Shown in pieces: positions 34,801 to 49,800 of a DNA stretch of 64,000 bases. The notes under the pieces were generated by a model that made no database searches, was not told the origin of the DNA, and saw nothing but the letters and a program-made list of their open reading frames with translations. The stretch lies in the NCBI RefSeq assembly GCF_032854445.1, contig NC_088295.1, positions 33,636,510-33,700,509 on the forward strand. The letters are read 5' to 3'. The DNA is from Liolophura sinensis (lineage: Eukaryota > Mollusca > Polyplacophora > Chitonida > Chitonidae). A program made the position numbers and the translations under genes. The number at the start of each line of letters is the position of its first letter. Position 1 is the stretch's first letter.

Positions 34801-37800
34801 AAACCGAAATTCTACAGCACCCGGTGCCATTGACGCTATTAACTAACTATTGACCATTAGATTAGTTAAGAGGAGGTCGAGGTAGGTCTGTTTCATTGTA
34901 TGTTTTTTCTGGCTTTGTCGTTATCTGCGAATATTTTCTGTAATTTCATTTTGCTATGGGGATTTTCCATTTTCGATAGTGAAAAATGTATTGATGCACC
35001 ATCCCCATCTAATGCTGACAGCGAGTTTATTTTTATTTTTTATTTTTTAGTCGAGTGCGTTATCACTAAGGTTACAATATCGTAAAGAAGGTAAGGCTAC
35101 TGCCACTGAACTGATAAAAGGCTGTGATGAAAAGTTTGCACTCTAACAATGCCGAGTCTTTGATATCCACCAGAACTGAAACATTTGCCTAGCTCCAGCA
35201 GAACGCCTTGCCTCCACCTACAGTTTTCTGGTGCTTTTCATCTCACCCATCTACCCCGCCATATATAATACGGTAGCATTTGATCTGACCAGGGCTGACA
35301 TCTGATCACCGACCAGTCATCACCACAGCCATATCTAACATCTACCTACCCTGTTCAGCATCATTCTGAACACATGCCAACAAAGTACTCTTAACCATCA
35401 AACCCACAGCCCACGCATTGGTGTCATGATTATCAGTCTATTTTCCTAAGGTAAAGATCATTACCTGCATACAGATTTTCAACTGAATGATACCAGGCAT
35501 ACTTTGTCTATAAGTAAACTATTTAGGGAGGTTTTTGGTGCAAAAATTAGTCGATGAACAAGGTGAAGATATCAATAATACATGTACATTCTTTCTGTAT
35601 TTTCGTCAAGGTCACAGACTATGTTGGCGTGCCACTATGCATGCATGTTGGTCAAAACTGCCACCATGATACTCTGAGATATGATACTTGTATTTAAAAA
35701 GTTAGCCACTCTTTCAAGATATTTGATACAATGGTACTAATGTCTAGATTTAAACCATAGACATAAAAACCGTTCCATTTCGGTAAATATATACAGCATA
35801 TGGTTCATTATTTGCCATATAAGCAAGACTCTAGCATCAACGAACACTGATCATTTTTAGGCAAATTCTTCATGCTTATTAGTTAGAACTTGTCGAACTG
35901 CATCATCCTCCATGAATCACATTCTAGGAAAAGCACACTTTCCTCTGACACATATTCAAAGCTATAAATCCTGGGATTAGATCTTCCAGCTCATTGCTTG
36001 ACAGGATAGATGCATCTAAAGTACAAACATTGCGGCTGCAGACAACTGCTCCAATGGTTTTTCATGTATTCGACATACAGAATTACATGCATACTTCATG
36101 AAAGTAGGACAGGTACGTTTTATCCAAAACCAAAGCAACCTGTCTGTTTAGTGTACGTGTATTTGTAGTACAATTTTTAAATTTTAACAGTTTTTTTTGT
36201 AAGTTTCTATCAGTATGTGGTGGTTAAATGGGAACAGCGTCTATCTAACTGCGCTGCAGGCTTTTCAAGGTCGTTTTGTATTTTACTGCTGCGAACAAAC
36301 TCCACTGACTTCGTGCCCTTAATTCAGGACGTTTTTTTTTCCCACCTCATATGCACGAGATGAAGATGTTTTATGAGTACAATACACAGTGTCCCTCAAC
36401 ATTTTGATGTAATAGTGTCTGGGTACATTTTTTTATATAACACTGCAAAACCATCAGAAAGATGTGTATTAAATGCAGCCCTGCAACACGCCTACAACGA
36501 GCCGAAACCCACTGGCAGCTAGCTATAAATACGTTTTGGATATCCGAGCCACCCCCTGCTTAAGATAACAGCCGTTTTCCTGACTTCTGAGTTGAGCACT
36601 GTTGAACGCTTTAACGCATCGCACTGTGGCTAAAGCTACAGAAGTCTGTACCCTGATAACATGTTCACCTTCTGCCGGTGGTTTGACATGATCTGTGAAT
36701 ACACCGCCAAGGAACATATACCACCAAAGCGAAGTTCATCCCAATAAATGTATATAATGATACAATAGCATCATTTAGTATTCATTTACATTTTGTTCTA
36801 TGAGATCACGTCTGCACGAATAAGCAGGGAGGTATATGTCTGCAAACGACCAACCAGGCACTTTGCACTGAGTCAGATCTTTGTGAGACATCACCATCAA
36901 AAGCCTTTTTGAATTATGAGCTGTATAACCATCGAAATAAGCACAGGTGATACAGGTGTATCGGTGTCAGGCTCTTGCAACATTTGACATCACTATATAC
37001 CTGCATTTATCTTAACTGGGGTTTACTTGTCTCCAGGCAGTTGTGGAAAGTGATTAGACCTAAGGTATAAAGGACCGAGTCAGATAGTTCTGAAACATAA
37101 GTACTTGGAAGCTGTGGAGGATAATATAATACACAGATCACAACTTACAGTTTATTCAATGGGCGACGTTTCGGTATAGATACCAAGATATGCTTGACAA
37201 CGGTATTAGTATCTACACCGAAACGTTGCTCGCTGAATAAAATGCAAGTTGTGGTCCATATATATACATATAATGTTGTGAAACATTGATAGCAGCTATT
37301 TTATTCATAACTGTTGACAAGCGATTCGCAAGACCTATTTACCATGCAGCTTGAAAGTGCTTAAAGCACGCCATATTTTCTCGTTAAGCACAAAATTTGA
37401 TTCAATGTCCTCTAAAGCATGTCTTTTACGGTCAGAGTGTTGTGCAGTAAGGAATGTGTCCAAAATCCTGTTCTATGCTGCTATTTTTAAATATGTCCAA
37501 TAAGAAGAAATATTTTTGAATTTTTTCAAGGCACAAATAAACGTCTGAGAAAGACCTATATGTGATAGAGATTATTTAGGATTAGATCAGGTTCAAAGGA
37601 AAGACGGAAGAGTTTATCTTAACGCTTGTCCAAATTATCAAGTCAATACTCATGATGTCAATATCAACAAGCATATTTAGTGAAGTTCCAAAATAAATGA
37701 GAAAGGAAGAAATTATGTCGCTATTCGGAGGATTACTGTGAAGTTTTTACAAGTCTGAAAATTTACAGTCGATCTCCTTGGCGTATAAGAAGCTTCTGTT

Positions 37801-40800
37801 ACCACACAGTTCCACCTGTTAATCAGTATTGTTGTTCTATTATATTACCATGTGACCATTATCCTAACTTTTATCGAAATCAGTTTCCTAAGCACGTGAT
37901 ATCCTCGGCGAGTGTTGCCCTTTTGCCGATGTATATACACTGCAGGTCCTGACGTCTTTTGTGAGTGCTAGCAATTTTAATGTTTTCGTTTGGGCATTTT
38001 TCTCATTACGTTACTACTAAACTAGTGTAGTAAATTAACGAGTGTAAGTAACTTGGTGCATATGTCAAGTGGCCATTCTACAGTGGTTATATGTACCGAG
38101 ATTCAGAACATGACACTGTTGTTGATGATGTGGTTCATTCGCTTTGTGGTCCAATTTGAGGCCCGTGGTATTTCGGAAATGTGCTGACAGAGTGGTCAAG
38201 AAGGTGATGATTTAATGCTTCCGGCTAGACTCTGAGGTTCAGATCACAAACGGTTCAACAAAAGTACTACAAATAGAATCTTTGTTAGTTCCAAGTGATA
38301 TACAAATCAAAACATTGTACATAATCTAAACTTTAATAGATTAGAATTTAGCAATGTTATGACATTACTTATCGTTATTATAGTTTAGAATATAACAGTT
38401 AATTTATCTTTTAATACTATAACACTTATTACTGACTTTGTTACCCTCTAAACATATGTCCCTTTATATTTTGAATCTTGTCCTTTTACACAGAACATGA
38501 TTGTTTTCCCGAGAGTTATTGGTACAGAGGACGCGTCATAGTTAATGTATCATGACTGCAGAGTGCCTATACAGACCAGAATCATTACTGACATTTTCCC
38601 CAAAATGTCATAGAATCTAGGGAGATCAGTTACTTCATTTGATCATCTGATAGGTGGAATTCATTAATGGCTCTCGCCCAGTCTATGACATAAAATACAC
38701 ATGCTGGGATGCTTTTGCTACAATGGAGTATTGTTATATAATGACTCCGAGTCATCAACTATAAAGAGGAGTCATGCCAGATAAGAGCTATTCACCGACA
38801 AAATTCTGTGCTGTAATTCGAATTTGAAGAGATGGGTCCCAACGAAGGTATAATGATGTTAACAATAAATTTAAGATGCGTTTGTTTCATTCGATTCCTG
38901 TTTTGTGTACTTCTCAGATTACAGTGTTTCATAACTAGGTGTTCGTATTTGTTAAAGTAATTTGCGCCAGTGTTGTAATCGGGCTCAACACTCAATATAT
39001 TATCGAGAAATGTACAGACATCAAAGCGTCCCCATTTGTCAAATGTAATTAGATGATGCTGTTTTTTGCTTGAGAAGTTCGGCTAGCGTATCTGTGTGCG
39101 GTGGTATATGTACTTGTTATCGTACGTTGGATCTGTACATGGTGTCCAAACCACATGTCGGGTCTGTTCTAGAGCCTGCAAGGCTTGAGTTGCCAACGTC
39201 AAACCAACAATCTTCATCACCAGCACGTTATACCGCCTCCACAACATTCAGGGATTTAAGGTTGTAGAAAGGTTTTCGCTGATGGCAGGGCGCACTCTGT
39301 TTGCTTACCTTATCCCTCCCTGATATCAGCAACCCAGACTTTCTGCTAAAAGCTAATTGAAAGAAAATAATGCTGAATCAATACAGACGTGTGAGATGAC
39401 GGCAGGAGTTTATCTGCACGATTGCTGGTTACGCCCCTGTATTCCACGTGTGCACTCTGAGTATACTTCTTGATGAATCACTACCAGGCAAGTAGGCCTA
39501 TATATCACAGAAAAATATACCCTTATCATATTTAAACCAGCGTATCAGTGCATTTCAAAAACAGAGAAAAATAAGCTTTCGTGAAAGGTAGACATGTACA
39601 TATATCAGCAAATAAGTTGGTCATTTAATGCTCATGGTGCAACACCTCAACTTTCAAACCGCGTTTGCTCTCTCTACGCCTTTTGACACGTGACACAAGT
39701 GACACATGTTATAACAGGTATAAACTATCGAGTCTGGGTACACGGGATTTCTTAATAAAGCCTCAGGACAGACAGATAAATGGTACTCTTATTCTTATTA
39801 TCACGCTTTTGTGATATTTAGGACACTGCATGTATGCAGACACCTGTACAGTTTTAGATTTGTCTATACGGTTGAAGAAACTGTGTACACTGTATGAACA
39901 TATAGCCTGTTAAAGGAGAAGACCAAGTAAATTTGAAGTAAGTCATCAGTTGGCAAAATAAATTGCCAATATGGTCCATAAAGCCCACCTTACACCCGAA
40001 ACATTTAACTACATTTAATTCGTTGGAGAAAGAAAATAAAATAGTAAGTAGAAGTAGTTTCAGACACAGTTTCTAATGGTCGTTTTCTAGATGCTCACTT
40101 CATTTTACGTGGTCTTTCGCTTTACACGACACTGCAGCTAACTCACATTACATGAGCGTTGATTCAGCCCTGATGTGCAGTCTGACCTTTTCAACTGATC
40201 ACTGAGTTCTGGTTAACATGCAAATTTAAACATGGCCACACTTTGACGTGATTTAATTTCAGGACGACTAAGTTAATGAGTTATCAAGCATTTGGAATCC
40301 ATTGGTTTCGGAGGGAAGCTCGCTGTATTAAACCACTGGAACTGATTCGTTCTGGAGCAGAATCACATTGTATCTGTGATGTGGGTACAGCCTCCTGCTG
40401 ACTTGGTGTGGGTTGATCACCTGTTGATATATGCCCACTACACAGCACGTGTATGCAGGGTCATGTTCCTACCCTGCTTTGTATAGGCCAGATTTCAAAC
40501 ACGTGGATTATGACGTAGAACGATGTATAAATGAATGTCCATGTAAGAGAATATATCACCACGCATCTTCATGAACGATTATGAGAATACCCGGTGATGG
40601 TACACCACCACGTCATAATTCACCCACGACCAGCGAGCGAAACAAAAAGAATATGACTTCTTTTGTATAAGAATAGATAGTTGAGAATTCCTCTTAAATG
40701 GTAAAAACTCTGTTCCTGAGATGTATACGACATGCTTTGATTATTGGAATTCTTGGTTTGAGGATTAGCAAATGTTGGTGGGGTGGTAGAGCAGTTTGTA

Positions 40801-43800
40801 AATTAATGTCCAAAACACTACCTGTACATTTCCTTAGGTAATTACCTTACATCAATTATTATTTCAAAACATAAATCTCATCTCCAAGGTTAGTGCCTTC
40901 TTGTAGGCATCTATATTGTCGAACAAATTCTCATTTGGCACTTCGTACAGTCTATGACATTTCAAACTCTTCGGTGACTGTTTATTTATCCAATTTCTCT
41001 AAGCTCTCCACCTGGTTTACATGTATAGTGGAAGGTTATTTCGGGCTCTCCATTACGCAATGCCGTGCACGTGTGTGTATATGCCTGCCAGCCAGTGTTG
41101 TGGTGTACCTGATGACTGCAGTACAGGCCACCTTTTCACCCAACATACGTAATCCCATCTATTTCCTCGCTTAGAGATTTTTTTTCATCTGATCATTTGC
41201 CAGTATATCTGATGTATTACTGTAAACCATTATTACCGTCACTGTGATCAGATGACTGATCAGGTGAGTGATTAGATGACTAATGTCTCTCACACAGACT
41301 AGAGATGGCATGACCTCAGCATTATGCCGTAACAGCATTCAACATCTTACATGCATCCGACAATGTCTTTCGGAAATCATACATACGGACTTTATTTGGG
41401 GCGTAAATTTAACATTTTAATTGCTTTTTTCTGGCTTAAGTTTACTACAACAAATCGAAATCCATATTTTGGGACCACAAAGAAAATGACTGTCATATGA
41501 ATTTTACCCATATTAGTGGAAATTCATGCTCTGGTTGTGTTAGGATCTCTTAAACAACTAAATCCCCCGTGACTTCATTACTTGTGATTAAATATTTAAA
41601 TATTTTACCACACTTAATTTTTTGTTGTACACTTGGTGTCGTATTTCTTTGATTTAATCTATGAATTGAATTTTAATCACGGTTTATTTCCAGCAGAAAA
41701 TTTTAGTGAAATGGTCATTCTCAGTGGTATATTCAAAAATCACTTTGGGGGAAAATTCAGTGATGCCATTAAAAAATAGTAATCGAGCACAAACAGTAAA
41801 GAATTGCACTTGTGAAAAAGACTAGCTGTTTGTTCTCAACTTTTCACAACTTTTTTCAGTGTAATGCAACCTTTCTGACATTTCGTTTTCCACATGTACC
41901 CTTAAGTTTTACCATATACTATAGAGGTTTTTCAATTGAAAATGTAATAGCTCATTCATTTACACTTTTATCTTATGGTAAGAGGTATAAAATTTATCTA
42001 CATGTCTAGTTTTCGCTCCATGTTCAGACTGTTCCCATTTCTGTCTAGTCCTTGGCAAAGTATCTGTGATATTTTGTGGTAAGAGATTGAAGATGTGATT
42101 GTAAGCCGGCGTTGGTGATGATCCATCAGGGTTACGATTAACCTTGCAGAGACTAAACTTCCAGAGACAAAATGCTATATTTTAAAATGTTTTTTGTTGA
42201 ATGCTGAGGATGAGGCCTACAGTATTCCCAAGACATTATATTCGTCTAAAGCTGTATTGTTATCACATTATGCATTTCCGGCATATGATTTTTGTGCGTT
42301 AATCGCGCATGCTGATGTCTAAAAATAAATAATTGGTACAACCCAAAATATATAAATAAAACGAACCATATATTTAGAACCACATGTACATGTAGGCCGT
42401 ATAGCTAAAACGTTCATCCACTTATACACATGTAATTCAAGATTACTATTGTGCATATGTGGCTGATTCCAAACAGCCAGTATAAAATGTTAACTGTTAA
42501 CAAGTATGTTATGTTACGAAAACTCCAAATGCAAGCTTTTGGCGTCATAGGCTACACGTTAGGTTATGTAGAGGTTTTACACTTTGACAGAAGTCGAAAC
42601 CGCTTTGTAGAATCGGCCCAGGGGTTTGCTCAGGGGGGTAGAATTCTTAGTTTCCGATGGGACAACTCATGAACATAGCACGTCAAGCCTGTAGAAACCA
42701 TACAACACTGCTTGATGGTCGGGATGAAATGCGATATGTTTTACTCAGCCTCAGAAGCAAACCTAAGGCACGGGCGAACCTACATACCTTTGCATGGATG
42801 TTTCCATGGTAACATACATCTTCTGTAACATACATACTGCAGTTCACACATATTATACCTGTCAGAATTAGTAAGACTTGTAAGAGTGTGGTTATCTTCT
42901 ATTGTCTTTCATTACAGTGTTTTGAGTTTATACTCATTGCCCTGGTCATTTGAAGTAAATGGTGCGATATAGGTTTCAAAATTTGGTTTTAATACGAATG
43001 CAACGGAACCTACTCAGATCTGATTTTTTTACCACAGGATTTATTAACCAAGCCTAGATCTGGAATGTCACTTATGATTTGCATGAACTATTATGTGCTG
43101 CATTGATCTTAATTATAATATCACGACTGGATATTGTACACAGTGGTCTAAAGGGAAACAACTCTTGAAGACATGGCACACTTGCAGACGCCGGAAACGA
43201 ATATTGCAACTATTGTTGTTGTTTTTTTATCATACCAATCTTTAACACTTATCTAACGCTTATAGTGTTTTTAAAGAATTTTCCGGATATATCATTGGAT
43301 GTAGAAAGATAGCTGCTCTTTTGGGCTCTGATGAAAGTACCATGGTGTATGTATATGGTGACACCATATGATACATCTTCAAAAATCGATACAATCTTTC
43401 AAAAATTAATCAGTGCTCTACAATTGAGGCTAATTTGGGTGGACTGGATGTTCTTCTTTCTACACAGATTGTATATCCCACAGGTATATGCGTAAAGCAG
43501 CATGGTCATGACCATGACATATTTATTATGCTCTGTTGGAAGGTCATGCTAAAGACGCCAAAGGTCACGCGCAGTTCACAAAATTATGGGCGTTCGGCGA
43601 AGATGTCACAATTAACGTTTTATCTAGTTTTAATTAAAACTGTTGCAATTATTTATCCATAATTAAATGGAAACCTGCTCTGGAAAATGTTACACATTTG
43701 CATTTGCATTACGCAAATCACAGCATGGATTCCACATTGGGTAACTTACGACCATGTACATATAATCATTCCCTCGCACACAAGTAGGTCTAAGTTACCT

Positions 43801-46800
43801 TCAGAGACATCTGTACCCTCAGGACAGAATGCTGTATACGTTATTATAGAGCTATGCCCAACCCACCCTTTCTGTGCCACGTCATGCAATGCTTTCTCCA
43901 GGAAGTCCCCACCATGCTTATATATGTAGACTATAACCATTCGCTTGGCTGGTCTAGTTTCATTTTTTCTTCGTGGTTATTTCTACTGTCAGATACTTAA
44001 TTCGACATGGCCCTGTGCGGGTATCCTTCCACCCTGTCATCTCCCACTGCACCCCCCAGGTTCCCCTTCCCATAACGTATGTACTCACTGCCATACATAC
44101 ACCTGTACAGAATTACTGCGCTACCCTATACCTGCCTGCAGAACCAAGTACCTGAATCATATGTTGTGATAGAAAACATATTTTACCGCTTTAGATAAAA
44201 CCACACGATACGGTATTGGAAACTTTTAACCTAAAATTATGTGCTCCAAAAAGATTAATCGTTCTAATTTTCGGGAAAGATAGCGATAAGAGCGTTTAAC
44301 TGAAGCAGGTTTCTGATTAAGTTGTCGACAAAGCTTCGATACGGGGTCACGCTCGTCAGCCTATTTTAAGAGGTGTTTAGAAATGGTTCCCATCCTCATA
44401 ATTGTGGTAGACTCACAGCACTAGGTGTACGGTACAGGATTATTTTAGAAACACTCTGAGTCGGACTGGTAATTTTTTCGCCGTCTTGTAGTCAGCCCGT
44501 AGATACGCCTGAAACTTGAGCCAAACCTCAAGCCGTAGCTAACCTTTACATGATGTAAAGCATTTCTCTCTCTTTGCCTCCTTTCGCTCTTACGGAAGAG
44601 AAGACAATCGTAAAATGCCGAGTTGATGGCTGCCAGGAATTCCGAGGAGAGTTGCTAAACATCTCAGGTTTGACCAGAATACGTTCGGTTGAACATTATA
44701 AGAAAAAAACAGGATTAATGTACCAAAGGCGGCCGGAGAAACGAAACCATTCCTGGACTTGAGGTTGAAGATTACCAGCAATCCTGAATGCCCAGGCTGA
44801 TCAGTTTGGAGGGGAAGGTTCACAAGATTGGCCAAATAATCAACAGTCACGATAAGTGTTATATCAGCCAGACGACAAAAGCATGTTTTAGCAGCTCTCC
44901 TGTGGATACTACAAATCCAGATGGCCGAAAAGACAAGCATGTGTCATATGTAAAACATCCCTGTATATCGCTGAGTTAACAGCAGAATGCTTTACCGCCA
45001 TGATCGAACGAGGCCTTTTTCTTGTTTCTGAACGATGATCTGAGATACCTGATCGGGATTTACCGTCTTCATGGGAAACTCGTGCGGATGTGCTCGAACA
45101 GAGCGGAAGACGAAGGAAGGCAGATCACCTAAGGTTTGTGAAGAGGGTTTTATGAGTTCTCAGTGGGAGAGGACTTGGGAAAAGCATGATTAGTGAGCCC
45201 CAGTCGGTGTCGAGTTTCTTTGGCACCTTTGCCTCTAGCAGTCTTTTTGGCCAGGATTTTGGACGCTTCAGGATAAACAAGAAGGTGGATGTAACGCGTT
45301 TACTGCGCGTTAGACGTATGTGTATACCATTATGTATACACCTAGAGAGCGTTGCATGTTTAATGAATACCTCAGTACGCTACACAGAATTCCAAATAAC
45401 ATAATGGCCACGAGCCAGTTGCCATATCAGTGACATGTGCTTTAGAATATTTTACTTTTCTTGTCTTTTTGGTGTATGTGTTTCTTTAGGTCTTTGTACA
45501 AAATATAATGAGTTCAGTTACACCATGTCTAGAGCTCTTGACGTCGTGTAACAACGTATTTTGCTTGATGTTACTCAGTGAACTCTATGAATATTACCAA
45601 ATCCGCCATGTTTTCCACGCTAAACATGAGTACAATTTCCCCATACATACAGAGATGTCCTAGTTAATGGGACAAGCGGTTTGTCGCGCCGTTTTGTCTT
45701 TTGTTTTTCATTTAATTATCCTTTAATGTTGCATCGTTGTTGACACACCGGTACTACCATTTGCGAACAAACCTACTATCTGGAATTATTAACTAACTAC
45801 GCAATAAATCGATATTCCTGCGAATCTTCATAGTCACAGCACAGCACAATCACCTCCAAAGGCTTTTATCCGGTTGACTCTGTGACAAATGCTTCCATGA
45901 CTTTTATTAGCGTAACGGTATTTTATGACAAATGACAGTTTCACTAGAGGTTACTACCCAAGGTTTAACTAGTGTCGCAAAGGAAAACAGATGTCATTGT
46001 ACATTTCTTGCATTTTCAATCGAGTGAAACTCGCTTGCCACTGGCTCTTGGCAACCTCTGCTTCTCGTTTCGTGTTTAATCTACAGATAGGATCGTATTC
46101 ACATGTTGAATTATCCTGAAAGAAAATATTTATAGACAATTTTGCGTATTGAAATGTGCAAGGCTTGTGTATTTTGTATGATAAAAATCAGATGTTTTAC
46201 TTTTCTTGCCAGATTTATAATATAATAGATTGGAGATCCTGTATTCTGACATGTCTACCTTGCGCTTTGCATTTCTGACAATTTATATAAGCAGACTTAG
46301 GGAGAGGTTTCTAACGTGAATGGTTTACAACGTAAATATTATGAAAGATACTTAAGGTTAGATTAACCCGACCTCGGAGATATAGATCAAGCTGCCAGAC
46401 GTTTAGAGGCCTACATTTGTAGACACTCTTTCATGTTTATATACCTGTACACATTGTATTATATGGTATGCCGAGGCATGTTAAACATAACATGTTTGCC
46501 TGTAACAATTTAGACGGGTGAATTCGTCATGATATTTATGTTTACCATTCGAACGTTAACTGATGTTAAATTCAACAGCCAGAACAATAGGCGGCAACTG
46601 TAGTGAACATCCTATGGATTCTATGTTGCGTGTACATGTAAGTACATGTACATGAATGACCATCGTGTGATTGCAGATACGGAAGAAGAGCAAGGCTCAC
46701 AGCGCCGGTGTCCAGGAAGGGGATGTGGTGGTCAGTGTCAATGGGAAGTCGGTTGAGGGTCAGTCCCACATGGCCACGATGGACATGGTCGACAACTCCG

Positions 46801-49800
46801 GGGAATCTCTCGTGCTGGGCATTAAGAGGTTAGTGAAAAAATTGGCAAACTTTTTTCCTGACAGTGTCACAGAATGATCAGACCTGCTTGTGCAGGTTTT
46901 CAGCTTGTTACTATCCACTCCACACCATGGACATTTCAATATCATCGACATTTTCTAGTAGAACATAGCCAGTGATGGATTCCCTCCTCAGTTAAATGAG
47001 GTTGATGCTCAGTCTCATATTATTAAAATTATTAAAACCATTTTTTGTTATGAACCGAAAAAGTTATACAGAAGGTTGTCGAAGCCATTTAGTGTTGAAC
47101 TAAGTTTTCATACACACCTTTCTTAAGTTTTTGAAGATTCTACCGATCATATAATGCTTTCTGTATTACAGGGGAGGACAAGCCCAGTCATCTAAAGGCG
47201 AGAGTGAACAAGCCCCACCTGTCACCATTACTCCTCAGCCAGCGGGAGGACCTACTTCCGGAAGTGAATCCGTAACCGTTAACACAGCAACAGTTTCCGT
47301 ACAACAAAATGGCGAAGGCCACACTGGAACATACAGTGAAACGTTGCTTGGACGTGAAGCTAAGCATGTGAAAGAAGAGCGAAAGGTCGAAGAGGTGCGC
47401 ATAGAAGAGCAGAAGACAAACTCAGACGAGGGCAGAACAATACCAATTAAAGTTGTACCTGTAGCTACCTTGCCCGAATCTACCATCGCGATATCTTCTG
47501 CCCCCGCACCAGTTGTTCCTACCTCAACAAACCATGTTCCCACAACCGGCGCTTCACTGATAGATGACGCCTTGTCAAAGCTGGAGACATTTCCGAAAGT
47601 CACCGACGCATTTACTACATGCAGTGAAAGCTTCGAGCAAGCCAGCATTGCAAACCAACAGGTGACGTCAAATTTCCCAACAGAAACGGTCACAGCAGAA
47701 CTTAAGGAGGATTTCAAAGAGAACATTGCACCTGTACAATTTAACACTTACTCTAGTGCTCCACCTGCGGTGCCGTCCTTTAACGTGAAACAGCTTGATG
47801 TTAACAAATCGGTATGGCAACCCGCAAGTTCTTCCCTCGGAGCAAGACCCCAACAGTCCCGAGGACCCTCTTTTATGGAAATGCAGAGGAGCAAATTTCA
47901 AAAACCAGCTCCTCCACCTCCCAAACCAAAACCGAAACCAAGCAGAGCGAGAGGGCCGGTCGGATCTCCTCAGCCATTTCAGCCACTTCAACCCGTTCAT
48001 CATTCGCAAAACGTTCAACAATCTCCGAACTTTCTGCAACCAGATGTGAGTCCCAAGCACCACCGTAAAGCGCCTCCTGTGTTTGGGCCTCCTGTAACCA
48101 TAAGCATCGGTAACCAAGGCGAAATGGGTGACAGCGACATGTCTTCACCGGATTCAAGCATAATTCGAAAAAGTAGGTTCTATATCAAATATAAACTTTC
48201 AAAAGCCGTTTCTTGAAGTCTTTGCAAAGATTTAGAGAATCTAGGTTATGCCTGTTTGAAAATATATATCTGTCTTATAGTGGAAGAAAATTTATTATCA
48301 TTGTCACAAGGTAGCTAAAATCTTGCCAGGAATCCTTGGTACATTGCCAATCTTCTTCCTGTGAAAAGGGCATGCATAATAACAGAAATTCCAGTTACCT
48401 AGAATGCGGTATCTGTGCCAGCCTGAGCAGTTGTTGCTAAGCAAAACGAATGGTTTACATCAGTGTGTCTTACCTTGACACCCTTGACACTGGTCCTGAT
48501 TAAAGCGCGTAGCATTTGGGTGTATTTCCAAAATGGCCTCGAGCTAAAAACCCAGGGTATGTTGGAGGCGTCTGGCTTTATCTGCTAACGTATTTGTAAT
48601 ACTACACCTTAGGTTTTACAGCGAGCAAGGCGTTATACTGTGTCAGTATTACATAGACCATATCTATTCTCATTAATACTGTGTTCCCTTTATTTTACAG
48701 AAAAGCTTTTCTCCGACTCGGCATTTTACGATGATCCCAATGCTGTCTACCCAACAATCGATGAGCAAATGAAATTATGCAAAAGCATTGCTCTGTCTCT
48801 TACTTCTGATGCTAATAAGCGGGCCCGAGGTGCTAGGATGTTTGCAAAGAGACAAAAACGCGCTCCCAAGTGGATTCATGAGGGTCATATGGACATGTCC
48901 TCTTCCGGAGGAGATGTGGGTAATATTGATGATCTTGACAGTGAACTGTCCTGTGACGAAGGCGGCACCAAGCCTTTGTTCACCTTTAAGATCCCAAAGG
49001 TGGCTACCCAGAAAAATGAGCCCGGTAAGATGAGTTTGACCCAGGATGAATTTGAAAGACTTCGATTAGATAAACACAGATGCGAGCATAAAACTGTGTC
49101 CCCAAACACGTGCTTTAACCTTGTTGCGGACCTTACGTCAGCCAAAGGAAGAGGTGCGAAAATATTTGAAAAACGGCGGGCAAAAGCGGAAGAATGGGTT
49201 GTTGATGACAGCCATATTCCGAAGACCGTAAAGCCGTCACCCGTGAGCCCTGGTGGAAGATTAGCCGACATGCTCAATAGTCCGCCTAAACCAGCCAAAT
49301 CTCCATGGGAGGCTGCGTTAGAAAACCCTTACGGGAGTGTGGATGCTGCCTTCCAGCATTTAAGTGAATACGAGAGGATGCAATTAATGAACAGAAATCC
49401 TCCCATGCCTGCTATGGAACCGGTTCCTGTGCCCATGCACAGTAAGCTTCCACCAGGTGAGGCGGCAGCTTTACTACAGGGTCCGAATTTCAACAGGACC
49501 GCCAAGGGTTGGATGAAACCCACTGGTGATGGCACGCCATGTAAGTTTTGTATGCGCTTCATCAATGTTTTAAGTGTTGAGTTCATTTTTCTTCTGGTAA
49601 CTTCCAATTTTATTCACTTACTGCGTATTCTTTGTGCTCACTGATCGGTTGATTTTTCAAATTAGTGAAAACCAGTTAAATTTTAGGGCCAGATTGTTGT
49701 GCATAAGCTTCAGCAATTCAGCAACTCCCGATAACCATTTCTGAATGTTGGAATGTATTATTGGACTGTCTCCATACTGACTTTGTTAACATCTCCTTGT

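Larger units (their letters stand above)
31816..46676 (+). other. SYNPO2-like intron 1 (14.9 kb)
   Basis: Divides the PDZ domain between Lys33 and Ile34. It includes an internally deleted family A SINE at 34460-34516, a foldback element at 37139-37255, a 16-base palindrome at 43501 and a candidate alternative exon near 45186-45284. The rest is AT-rich DNA with short open frames that resemble nothing I recognise. Confidence 0.75.

Noticed and set aside
44574-44979. Overlapping frames on both strands in SYNPO2-like intron 1
   Set aside because: Looked exon-like in composition, but stops interrupt each frame and no phase-compatible splice sites were found.
47235-47747. 170-codon minus-strand frame
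   Set aside because: Antisense shadow of SYNPO2-like exon 3, whose plus-strand frame joins its neighbours in phase. Others at 47668-48117 and 48885-49298 are likewise shadows.
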